From: Pseudomonas rustica
GTDB taxonomy: Bacteria; Pseudomonadota; Gammaproteobacteria; Pseudomonadales; Pseudomonadaceae
Direction of reading: 5' to 3'
Length of the DNA stretch: 64,000 nt
NCBI RefSeq assembly: GCF_018336155.1
Contig: NZ_JAGYHF010000008.1
Location: forward strand, 1-64,000
Below are positions 24,585-32,841 of the stretch, in pieces. Positions within the stretch are counted from its first letter, which is position 1. Each line of letters opens with the position of its first letter. A program made the position numbers and the translations under genes. The notes under the pieces were generated by a model. It worked only from the letters and a program-made list of their open reading frames with translations, made no database searches and was not told where the DNA came from.

Positions 24585-27242
24585 TCAGGCGAACTCGCAC
24601 GTCACACTGGCTTCGCCGTCGAGCGTGGCGTGCACGCGCTTCAGGCTTTCACCGGTGGCCATGGCGTCGAGCAGACGATCGGCCACTAGCGGCAGCACGT
24701 GTTGATCGAGCAGATGATCGATCAGGCGCGCGCCGCTGTCGCTTTGCGTGCAGCGCTCGGACAAGTGATCGACGAGGTTCTGGCACCAGCTGAAATCCAG
24801 CTGACGACGGCTGAGGCGCTCGCCGAGACGACCGAGTTTGATCTCGATCAGCTCGCGCAATACCGGACCGCCGACCGGGTAGTACGGCACCACTTTCATC
24901 CGCGCCAGCAGCGCCGGTTTGAAGTGTTTGCTGAGCACCGGGCGAATGGTTTCTTCGAGCACTTCGGCGGTCGGCCGTGCGCCGTTTTCGCAAAGGTCGC
25001 TGATGCGATCGCTGCCGAGGTTCGAGGTCATCAGGATCAACGTGTTGCGGAAGTCGATCTCGCGACCTTCGCCGTCGTTGGCCACGCCTTTGTCGAAGAT
25101 TTGGTAGAACAGGTTGAGCACGTCCGGATCAGCCTTCTCGACTTCATCGAGCAACACCACCGAGTACGGTTTCTGCCGCACGGCTTCGGTGAGCATGCCG
25201 CCCTCGCCGTAACCGACGTAGCCTGGCGGTGCGCCGATCAGGCGCGAGACGGTGTGCTTCTCCTGGAACTCGGACATGTTGATGGTGGTGATGAAACGGT
25301 CGCCGCCGTACAGCAGATCAGCGAGGGCCAGCGCGGTCTCGGTTTTACCGACGCCGCTCGGGCCGACCAGCAGGAACACGCCGACTGGCGCATCAGGTTT
25401 GTTCAGGCCGGCAGCGGTGGCGCGCATCGAGCGATCCAGTGCGTGCACGGCTTGTTCCTGACCGCGAATGCGCGTGCGCAGATCGGTGGCGAAACTGGCG
25501 ACTTTGGCGTTGTGCTCGCGGGCCAGTTGCGCCAACGGCACGCCAGTCCAGGCGCTGATCACTTCGGCGACCAGACGCGGGCACACTTCGAAACTGACCA
25601 GACGTTCTTTGACCTGGGCGGCGGTCAGGGCGCTGTGGGTTTCGTTGAGCTGCGCTTCCAGCGCTTCGACGCTCTGGCCTTCTTCGACCTCGGCGACGAG
25701 GGTTTCGATGACGGTGCCTTCGGCGTCTTCTTCAACGCTGAGCACCGGTTCAACGGCAGCGGCTTCGCGGGCCTTGGCCAGTTGCTGACGCAGATCGAGC
25801 AGGCGCTCGGCCAGGGTTTTCTGTTCAGTCCACAGGGTTTCCAGCGCGACCATTTCGTCTTCGGCTTCGTCGAGACGTGCTTCCAAAGCCTCCAGCGCTT
25901 CGTGATCGATCAGCAGACCAGCCTCGGCGTCACGGCGCAGGGCCTGACGCTGACGGCCACCTTCAGCCAGTTCGCCACGCAGGCGCTCAAGGCTTTCCGG
26001 GGCGGCGGCGAGGCTGATGCGTACGCGGGCGCAAGCGGTGTCGAGGACATCGACGGCTTTGTCCGGTAGCTGCCGACCGGCCAGGTAACGTGCGGACAAT
26101 TCCGCCGCCGAGACCACCGCATCATCGCGCAGATAGATGCCGTGGCTCTTCTCGTAAACCTGGGCCAGACCACGGAGGATGGTCACCGCTTCGCTGACGG
26201 TCGGTTCGTGCAATTGCACCGGTTGGAAACGACGGGCCAGCGCCGGGTCTTTCTCGAAGTATTTCTTGTACTCGGCCCACGTGGTGGCGGCGATGGTACG
26301 CAGTTCGCCACGGGCCAGTGCCGGTTTCAGCAGGTTGGCCGCATCGGAACCGCCAGCATTGCCGCCCGCGCCGATCAGCGTATGCGCTTCGTCGATAAAC
26401 AGAATGATTGGTTTTGGCGAAGCTTTGACTTCGTCGATCACGCCTTTGAGACGACGTTCGAATTCACCTTTGACGCTGGCGCCGGCCTGCAACAGGCCCA
26501 TGTCCAGCGACAGCAGTTCAACGCCTTTGAGCACTTGCGGCACTTCACCGGCAGCGATGCGCGAGGCCAGACCTTCGACGATGGCGGTCTTGCCGACACC
26601 GGCCTCACCGACGACGATCGGGTTGTTCTTGCGGCGACGGGCGAGGATGTCGACCATCTGCCGGATCGCGCCGTCACGGCACAGCACCGGGTCGAGTTTG
26701 CCGTCGCGGGCCTGTTGGGTCAGGTTGTGGGTGAAGCGCTGCAACAGTGATTCGCCCTGCGCCGCCGGTTTGCCGTTGGCCGCCGGTTGCTCCTGTTGCG
26801 ACAGGGCAAATTCTTTCAGGCGATCGATGTTCAGCTTGGCGAGCAGCGGCTGATAACGGCTGCCGGCGTAACGTATCGGGTTGCGCAACAGCGCGAGGAT
26901 CAGCGCGGCGTCTTCAACCTGGGTCTGACCGAGTTCGAGGTTGGCCACCAGCAACGCATCTTGCAGCCACTGCACCAGTTCCGGGGCGAACACCGGGTTG
27001 CGCGAAGCGCTGTGTTCGACGCGCGATTGCAGCGCCGCGCTGAGTTCACCGGCGTCGACATCGGCGTCTTGCAACGCGCGGGCGAGCAAGCCGTTCGGAC
27101 GTTCGAGCAGGCCAAGCATCAAGTCTTCGACGAGGATTTTGCTGCCGCCACGGGCGACGCAACGCTCGGCCGAACGCTCAAGATCACGACGGGTTTCGGC
27201 GTCCAGCGCCTGAATGAGTTGTTGCAGGTCTACGTTGATCAT
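24585..27242 (-). CDS. clpV: T6SS sheath-disassembly ATPase ClpV (TssH)
   Basis: 885 residues. Clp N-domain at the N-terminus, first AAA+ module with Walker A GEAGVGKTAIVEG, a middle coiled-coil region (LEALEARLDEAEDEM), and a second AAA+ module with GPSGVGKTETALALADLL and IDFRNTLILMTSNLGSD. ClpV pulls the contracted TssB/TssC sheath apart for reuse. It starts 12 bases after tssG and ends immediately before the sigma-54 activator. Confidence 0.97.
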   Translation of the reverse strand: MINVDLQQLIQALDAETRRDLERSAERCVARGGSKILVEDLMLGLLERPNGLLARALQDADVDAGELSAALQSRVEHSASRNPVFAPELVQWLQDALLVANLELGQTQVEDAALILALLRNPIRYAGSRYQPLLAKLNIDRLKEFALSQQEQPAANGKPAAQGESLLQRFTHNLTQQARDGKLDPVLCRDGAIRQMVDILARRRKNNPIVVGEAGVGKTAIVEGLASRIAAGEVPQVLKGVELLSLDMGLLQAGASVKGEFERRLKGVIDEVKASPKPIILFIDEAHTLIGAGGNAGGSDAANLLKPALARGELRTIAATTWAEYKKYFEKDPALARRFQPVQLHEPTVSEAVTILRGLAQVYEKSHGIYLRDDAVVSAAELSARYLAGRQLPDKAVDVLDTACARVRISLAAAPESLERLRGELAEGGRQRQALRRDAEAGLLIDHEALEALEARLDEAEDEMVALETLWTEQKTLAERLLDLRQQLAKAREAAAVEPVLSVEEDAEGTVIETLVAEVEEGQSVEALEAQLNETHSALTAAQVKERLVSFEVCPRLVAEVISAWTGVPLAQLAREHNAKVASFATDLRTRIRGQEQAVHALDRSMRATAAGLNKPDAPVGVFLLVGPSGVGKTETALALADLLYGGDRFITTINMSEFQEKHTVSRLIGAPPGYVGYGEGGMLTEAVRQKPYSVVLLDEVEKADPDVLNLFYQIFDKGVANDGEGREIDFRNTLILMTSNLGSDRISDLCENGARPTAEVLEETIRPVLSKHFKPALLARMKVVPYYPVGGPVLRELIEIKLGRLGERLSRRQLDFSWCQNLVDHLSERCTQSDSGARLIDHLLDQHVLPLVADRLLDAMATGESLKRVHATLDGEASVTCEFA

Positions 27243-27253
27243 GGCTCACGTCC

Positions 27254-28261
27254 TTAATGAATTTTGCTGCCCAGGGTCACCACGCCGTCCGCTTTTTCGC
27301 GGCCCAGCCAACTGGTCCAACCGAGGCGACAGGCGTTCTGCTCACCGATGCGCAGTTCGCGGATTTCTTCCTGGCGCAGCACCAGGCGGATGTCGTAATC
27401 GAGCGGGTCACGCAGGGTGAACCGCACCAGCGCGCAGAGCGGCTGGTAACCAAAACCGATCGGCAGAAATTCATGGAATCGCTGCCAGTCGAGTTCGGTG
27501 ATGTGAATGCGGAATTTGCCGCTGCGGTCGCGCACGTGCTCGCCGAGCACCAGGTCTTCGCCGAGCAGGCTGTTGGCGCGGCCCAAACGATTGCGCTGTT
27601 CTTCAAGAATCTCGACGCGGCGCTCGATGCACTGCTCGATGACCAGGTCTTCGTGCTTGAAGTAGTAACGCAGCACGGCTTCGATCAGCGCCGCCGAGTG
27701 CGCGCGCAGGCTGAGCAAACCGAGGTACGGTAGCAGGCGTTTCCAGTTGAGTTCTTTAGCTTTGCGGATCTCTTCGCCACCGAGGCCAATCAGCGCAAAC
27801 AACTGCGCCGAAAACGGGTCGAGCGCGCCGCTCTGGAAGCTTGCGCGGTAGCGGTATTTGCGCCAGATCGGCAGCATCAGCCGTTGCAAACGATGGTGGA
27901 ACAGGTCGAGGAAGTTGCGCGTCGGGTTGCCGTCTTCGCTATCGCCCAGCGCCTGTTCGCCATAGAACGCCGGCAGCGGCGAACCGGAACCGACCAGGCC
28001 GATCAGGTTGAAACGCATGCGCGCGCGCATCTGCCCGTGCTCTTCGAAAAACTCCACGCGATCGACGTCGCTGCCGGGAAAGCCCAGGCTCGGATTGGCC
28101 TGGAATTCCAGCTGATCGTACAAATCGTCTTCGCTCAGGTACGGGTGTGCCTCGCGCAGCCGATCGATCACCAGCAGCACTGCCTGAAACAGCGAGTACT
28201 CGCGTATCGCCTTGGTGAGCCCGCTTAAAGCAGGGGCTGCAGGCCCATACGTGGTGTCCAT
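27254..28261 (-). CDS. tssG: T6SS baseplate protein TssG
   Basis: 335 residues with the family features FFEEHGQMRARMRFNLIGLV followed by SGSPLPAFYGEQAL, and LDLFHHRLQRLMLPIWRKY. TssG pairs with two TssF to form the baseplate wedge. The start lies 37 bases inside the end of tssF, a common overlap for this pair. Confidence 0.96.
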   Translation of the reverse strand: MDTTYGPAAPALSGLTKAIREYSLFQAVLLVIDRLREAHPYLSEDDLYDQLEFQANPSLGFPGSDVDRVEFFEEHGQMRARMRFNLIGLVGSGSPLPAFYGEQALGDSEDGNPTRNFLDLFHHRLQRLMLPIWRKYRYRASFQSGALDPFSAQLFALIGLGGEEIRKAKELNWKRLLPYLGLLSLRAHSAALIEAVLRYYFKHEDLVIEQCIERRVEILEEQRNRLGRANSLLGEDLVLGEHVRDRSGKFRIHITELDWQRFHEFLPIGFGYQPLCALVRFTLRDPLDYDIRLVLRQEEIRELRIGEQNACRLGWTSWLGREKADGVVTLGSKIH

Positions 28262-30012
28262 TGGTACACCTCTCCCTGTGTGCTTTTTACTCGCAGCTCG
28301 TGGAATGAATTGAGACTGGCGTAAAGCGCGAAAAACTCGTTAAGAACCGAAGCGAAGACGAACAGATCGCCCTCGCCGATGTACCCTTCCGGGTCGATGG
28401 TCAGCTCGGTGCGCAAGCCGCGTACCGGCAAGCCACGGTGCAAGCGATCGACGTGGTGGTGCTTGATATTCTTCAGGCCGCCGAGCAGGCGTTTGCTGAC
28501 TTTCTCTGCGTGCTGGTCGTAGTAACGCGGCAGGTCGTAGGTTTCGAGAATCACCTTCAACGCATTGACGTCCGCCAGCGACAGATAGTTAAGCGACATG
28601 TTGCTGATCAGCTTCCACAGGAAGTCACGGTTCAGCGGCGGCGCAAAACTCGATGTGGCCGGGGTGATGTTGCGGAAACTGAGAAACTCCGGCGTCTCTT
28701 CGCAGGCCACACAGATGTCGCCGAGCTTGAGCTTGCGCGGCAGATTCTGGTTGGTGCAGATCAGCTCGATCGACAGGGTTTCGTGGGCTTCGGTGTGGCG
28801 AATGCCGAAGCTCAAATAAGTGTCGAGGCCGTCGTGCAGCAACGATGAACGCTGGCGAATGCTGTAATGCGGACGGCTGTTGGGCACGTCGAAACTCGGG
28901 TCGTGCTCGAAGGATTCGAACGGCACGTATTCCTGATAACCGAGACCGCCGGGCTTCCAGCCCGTCACGGTTTCCACCGAGAACACACCGCAGTTTTCCA
29001 GATCGTATTCCGCCGGCAGCAGCAGGTATTCGTCCTGCTTGCCGTCGAGACGAATCGGCAACGCATCGTGGGCAAACAGGTTGGCGATGGGCGTGCAAAA
29101 CAGCTTCACGTTATCCAGTGTCGGGCGCATGCGCAGGATGCCGCTCTTGCGAATGTCGAAGCGCAATTCCAGGCCGCGCATCTGCTTGAGGGTGTCCTGC
29201 GGCAGCGCGTTGAGGATGTCCAGACCGTTGACGTCGACGAAGAGGAATTTGTCCTGAAAGGCGAAATATTCCTGCAGGTAGCGATAGCCACGGAAGGTAT
29301 TCAGTGGATACGGGATCAACGCTTCTTCTTCGGCAAAGCCCACCGGGGTGACCCGGTCACCGGGAATCTTGAACGCCATCGGCTTGCCGCTGACGCCATC
29401 AATTGGCTTGCCGGCGCCGTCGAGCGGAATCAGTTCGATGCCTTCGAGGTTGCGCAGCAGGCTCAGGTAAAGCATCTGGCTGATGTAGCGCTCACCGGCA
29501 AAGTGCAGACGCAGCTTGCTCAGTTCCAGCTCACCGAGGTGGCCGTCGGCACTCATTTCCAAACGCAGACTCAGCAGCGAGCCGTCGCCCTTCACCGAGT
29601 AATTCAACGCCGCGAGATCCAGCGGCAACACCTCGGTCGGGTAGCAAGTGCGGAAGCGGCAACGCACGTCTTCGATCGGCTTGCTCTCCACCGGCGTATC
29701 ACGCTCGACCACCAGCGCCGGGCCCGAACGCTTGAGCGGATCGAACTGCAAAATGCTGAACGCCGGCAGCGGGCGCATGTAGTTGGGCCAGAGCAATTGC
29801 ATCAGCGAATGGCTGAGCTCCGGCAACTCGTCGTCGAGCTTCTGGCGCAGACGCCCGGTGAGAAACGCAAAGCCTTCCAGCAACCGCTCCACGTCCGGAT
29901 CCCGCCCGGCCTGGCCCAGATACGGCGCCAACGCCGGACTACGCTCGGCGAAACGGCGACCGAGTTGGCGCAGTGCGGTGAGTTCGCTTTGGTAGTAGTG
30001 GTTAAAGGACAC
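28225..30012 (-). CDS. tssF: T6SS baseplate protein TssF
   Basis: 595 residues. Typical beginning MSFNHYYQSELTALRQLGRR followed by FAERSPALAPYLGQAGRDPD, and ALSHSLMQLLWPNYMRPLP-like sequence near residue 80. It overlaps tssG. Upstream it is separated from tssE by the PAAR cargo island (30072-32413), whereas in systems without such an island tssE is directly followed by tssF. Confidence 0.96.
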   Translation of the reverse strand: MSFNHYYQSELTALRQLGRRFAERSPALAPYLGQAGRDPDVERLLEGFAFLTGRLRQKLDDELPELSHSLMQLLWPNYMRPLPAFSILQFDPLKRSGPALVVERDTPVESKPIEDVRCRFRTCYPTEVLPLDLAALNYSVKGDGSLLSLRLEMSADGHLGELELSKLRLHFAGERYISQMLYLSLLRNLEGIELIPLDGAGKPIDGVSGKPMAFKIPGDRVTPVGFAEEEALIPYPLNTFRGYRYLQEYFAFQDKFLFVDVNGLDILNALPQDTLKQMRGLELRFDIRKSGILRMRPTLDNVKLFCTPIANLFAHDALPIRLDGKQDEYLLLPAEYDLENCGVFSVETVTGWKPGGLGYQEYVPFESFEHDPSFDVPNSRPHYSIRQRSSLLHDGLDTYLSFGIRHTEAHETLSIELICTNQNLPRKLKLGDICVACEETPEFLSFRNITPATSSFAPPLNRDFLWKLISNMSLNYLSLADVNALKVILETYDLPRYYDQHAEKVSKRLLGGLKNIKHHHVDRLHRGLPVRGLRTELTIDPEGYIGEGDLFVFASVLNEFFALYASLNSFHELRVKSTQGEVYQWTPRMGLQPLL

Positions 30013-30071
30013 GGGGTACCTGCCTGAAAAATGAACTCATAAAAAAAACGCTCCGCCACCGAAATGCCGGT

Positions 30072-30440
30072 TCATTTTTGACCGCCGCCTTCTGCGGCGC
30101 ACCACGTGGCATGGTCAAGCCGATCAAATGACGGACATGCATTGGATTTACGAATGAATACGTAAGGCGCTGCGGGCTCGTAGGAGAAGTAGTAATAGTT
30201 CTTACCATCCTCGCCATAGATCCAGTAATTCGACGACCCCTCATTTATCTCATAAGGCTTGAATGAAAAAATGGAGGATTCAGACGGGATGAAGTTAACA
30301 CCATCCATCAACATCATGAGCGCATTAGGAAACACGTTTGTCAGTGAAAACAAAGCCACAGCAAGAATTGCGACAGACAGCTTCATGAGCTTGCGCCTAC
30401 ATACTTCATCATTTGAAAAATATAATAGAGCTGCACTCAT
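30072..30440 (-). CDS. Small membrane-anchored protein, possible second immunity protein
   Basis: 122 residues from ATG 30440, placed by AAAGG seven bases upstream; another ATG at 30443 and a TTG at 30464 are in frame, and ATG 30386 would give 104 residues. One hydrophobic segment (KLSVAILAVALFSLTNVFP) is followed by a roughly 75-residue part rich in aromatic residues (YWIYGEDGKNYYYFSYEP) with two cysteines near the end. No known family. Low GC. It sits 60 bases before tssF at the end of the PAAR cargo island, so a protective role is inferred from position only. Confidence 0.55.
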   Translation of the reverse strand: MSAALLYFSNDEVCRRKLMKLSVAILAVALFSLTNVFPNALMMLMDGVNFIPSESSIFSFKPYEINEGSSNYWIYGEDGKNYYYFSYEPAAPYVFIRKSNACPSFDRLDHATWCAAEGGGQK

Positions 30441-30538
30441 CATTTCACCTTTCTCGATTTCCAAATCACGAGCTTACTACCATTTGGAACAGCCACCTGT
30501 TTTGATACGCCACATAACAGGGCTTATCACAAGCATCT

Positions 30539-30985
30539 CTAACGCTTCTCGGAAAACAGTAAAAACTTACTCAAGACTTTAAAAGCAACAACCGTAACAA
30601 CTGAAAAAAATGCGCCAACCACTAAAACATAGGGAATATAAGTTAACCACAAAAACATCATACCCAGACCAGCTAGCCTGCCAAACGCCAAACATCCGAT
30701 GCCATAAACAACCCAAGGCACTCCATAAAACGGGATAAAAACTACAGGAGCCCACCAAGTAAGACGTACGACTTCAAGCTCAGTTCTCCTAGAAATCAAA
30801 CGAGTAGAAAAGACCGCGAATAACACATAGGCCACCAGCCCGAAACCAAGAACGTATATAAGGACGAACTGTTCCATCCCACCACGTAGCGGGCTGGAAA
30901 AATATAAAGCATCAAGCAACAGCAAAGCCGGCAACACCACCATTGGCAACCAAATCGCTGTTTTAAAATAACTCACATACGTCAT
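30539..30985 (-). CDS. Four-helix inner-membrane protein, likely immunity protein
   Basis: 148 residues with four hydrophobic segments (WLPMVVLPALLLLDALYF; FVLIYVLGFGLVAYVLFAVF; WAPVVFIPFYGVPWVVYGIG; FLWLTYIPYVLVVGAFFSVV). Its ATG overlaps the stop of the upstream putative effector in an ATGA, so the two are translationally coupled. Unrecognised family. The coupling and membrane location suggest immunity against a toxin that acts at the inner membrane or periplasm. Codon use is AT-rich compared with the tss genes. Confidence 0.65.
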   Translation of the reverse strand: MTYVSYFKTAIWLPMVVLPALLLLDALYFSSPLRGGMEQFVLIYVLGFGLVAYVLFAVFSTRLISRRTELEVVRLTWWAPVVFIPFYGVPWVVYGIGCLAFGRLAGLGMMFLWLTYIPYVLVVGAFFSVVTVVAFKVLSKFLLFSEKR

Positions 30986-31902
30986 TTCAACGTCGACTCG
31001 GTAGAGTCGTCCGGCATAGGCTCTTCCCAGATACCCATCCAGCGGCCATCGTTCGGACTAAGATTTTTGAAAAAATTATTCCACTCCTCAATCGGCCGCA
31101 TTTCCAGAGCTTCTTTTTTTAACTTTCGCCTTCTCATCTCGTTTCCAAGAGTGCCTTTGAAGTTCCCCTCTTCATCAACTTCTATGCGAATCGCCGAAGA
31201 GATCATCGGATACTTCTTATCACCAAATAGCGCAACAAGAGCTGCAGCCTTCCGAACATGCACACCTAAAAAAACAGATTTTCCAGAAGCATCAGTAATA
31301 AAAGCCTCACAGTTCGGAAATCCATCACCAGTTATATATGTCACTACATCTAAATGCTTCTCCACTCGATCGAACGTCATTATAACTTTGTAACTTACGT
31401 CCAGGCTTGGCACGAATGTCATTCCTGTCAATTTTTTTGTTTCCGCTGAAAATGGAAAAGCGTGATTCTCACCTGCGTAACCACCATCAACCCAAACAGT
31501 AGTGACTGCACCCTTTTCACTTTTAATTGATGGCCAGCTTCCGCCTTTGGGCTTTAACTCTGCATCATAGTGAGTATGTTCTTCACCCGCCTTCCCGGAA
31601 TCATTCGACTCCGTTTGCGTATTAACAACTTCGTTCGTTGCCAGCTTTACAAAAAACCTATGCCATACACGTGAAGTTATTAGCGTACCTTGAGCGCCAG
31701 AGAGGCCGCTTGGCTTTAACGAAAAGCCGCGTGCATCACCTTCGAAGTAAAAGCCGCTCCACCCAAACGTTTTCCCTGGGTGAAACGATCTTATAGTGAA
31801 TTCATAAGTTGAAAGCTTTGCTAATTTTACGGTCGCGACCTGCCCCTCACGATTGGTAGAAGGGGTGGAAGGAGCCTCCGCCAGAGGCGTAACGTTAGAC
31901 AT
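30982..31902 (-). CDS. Putative T6SS effector carried by the PAAR protein
   Basis: 306 residues without signal peptide or membrane segment. After a low-complexity start (PLAEAPSTPSTNREG) comes FTIRSFHPGKTFG, then FEGDARGFSLKPSG (about residues 53-66) and SRVWHRFFVKL. This reminds me of the DUF3238 pattern, but I hold that link loosely. The C-terminal 60 residues are basic and acidic by turns (EMRRRKLKKEALEMRP). The start lies inside the end of the PAAR gene by 8 bases and the stop overlaps a membrane protein gene. Effector function is inferred from this arrangement. No catalytic motif was recognised. Confidence 0.6.
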   Translation of the reverse strand: MSNVTPLAEAPSTPSTNREGQVATVKLAKLSTYEFTIRSFHPGKTFGWSGFYFEGDARGFSLKPSGLSGAQGTLITSRVWHRFFVKLATNEVVNTQTESNDSGKAGEEHTHYDAELKPKGGSWPSIKSEKGAVTTVWVDGGYAGENHAFPFSAETKKLTGMTFVPSLDVSYKVIMTFDRVEKHLDVVTYITGDGFPNCEAFITDASGKSVFLGVHVRKAAALVALFGDKKYPMISSAIRIEVDEEGNFKGTLGNEMRRRKLKKEALEMRPIEEWNNFFKNLSPNDGRWMGIWEEPMPDDSTESTLK

Positions 31903-32413
31903 TCGCGACTCCTGCTGGAGGAAGCAGGGAAATTTTCAATATCTGGGAAGCTTTACCGGTGCTAACAGCTTTGGTGTGGCCGTTGACGTCCGTCACGCCC
32001 TCATAAATCTCACCTGACTCGGTCTCCAATCGGTAGCCGTAATTTGCCACCGGGCTACCTTCGTCGTCCCTCAAAACGAAAAAGTCATTGAAATAGTCAG
32101 GCATTGGAACTGGCGGCACAAACGTCACCGGCGTATGCGAATTGCCAATAATCACCGTCCCGGACCCAGCCGTAACCTTGTTCCCATGCGAACCCACCGA
32201 ACCGACCGTTGCAGCAGGTTTGCCGTTAATCAAAACCGTGGTCGCCAGATCGCCGACCATCGCACCACCACACGCCGAGGCATCGCCTTGGCGGGCGGCC
32301 GCGAGGCCGTCGAAGAACACGTCGCCGGAACCGGCGGCGATCGGGTTGGTGCCGTGGCCGGGGAGCGGGCAAGCGGTGGGGTCGGATACGCGTGCTGCGG
32401 GTTTGCCAGACAT
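31895..32413 (-). CDS. PAAR tip protein with a transthyretin-like tail
   Basis: 172 residues. The PAAR domain (about residues 1-95) has the expected repeats: AARVSDPTACPLPGHG, IAAGSGDVFFDGLAAARQGD, CGGAMVGDLATTVLINGKPA and GSGTVIIGN. Residues about 110-170 form a short Ig/transthyretin-like extension (GSPVANYGYRLETESGEIYE and GVTDVNGHTKAV). PAAR proteins sharpen the VgrG spike, and such tails are known from PAAR and VgrG proteins as docking sites for effectors. The next gene overlaps it by 8 bases and is the likely passenger. Confidence 0.9.
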   Translation of the reverse strand: MSGKPAARVSDPTACPLPGHGTNPIAAGSGDVFFDGLAAARQGDASACGGAMVGDLATTVLINGKPAATVGSVGSHGNKVTAGSGTVIIGNSHTPVTFVPPVPMPDYFNDFFVLRDDEGSPVANYGYRLETESGEIYEGVTDVNGHTKAVSTGKASQILKISLLPPAGVANV

Positions 32414-32424
32414 CGGGAATCTCC

Positions 32425-32832
32425 TTAGTTGACCTTCACTTGACCGCTGCCATCCAGGCGCGCGGCGAAACTGACCTGTCGCTTGAAACCATCAACTTCC
32501 AGCAGGCCTTCGATGCTGAAGGCCAGGCGCAGCTGATCGTGGTCACGCGGCAGGGAAATGACACGCACATTGCTCAGGCGCGGCTCGTAGGCTTCGATGA
32601 AGTTTTCGATGGCCAGACGGGCCTGACTCAGGGAGTCGTGCAGGCTCAGGCGCATGTCATTGAGATCGGGCAACCCGTAGTCGGACAGCGTTTGCACGCT
32701 GCCGGCCCGGGTGCTGAGCATTTTGGCCAGATGGGCAGCCACGGACGCCATGGCGGAAACCTCGCGGCTCCAACCACTGCGTTTTTCTGCGTCGCCATTT
32801 AGGCGTTCGAAAAGGCTGCCGTATCCGTCCAT
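32425..32832 (-). CDS. tssE: T6SS baseplate protein TssE (gp25-like)
   Basis: 135 residues, the usual length. It starts MDGYGSLFERL, has the gp25 pattern TLSDYGLPDLNDMRLS and IENFIEAYEPRLSNVRV, and ends in a beta-rich stretch. It forms part of the wedge that initiates sheath polymerisation. It follows tssC by 9 bases and precedes the PAAR gene by 11 bases. Confidence 0.95.
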   Translation of the reverse strand: MDGYGSLFERLNGDAEKRSGWSREVSAMASVAAHLAKMLSTRAGSVQTLSDYGLPDLNDMRLSLHDSLSQARLAIENFIEAYEPRLSNVRVISLPRDHDQLRLAFSIEGLLEVDGFKRQVSFAARLDGSGQVKVN

Positions 32833-32841
32833 GAGTCGCTC

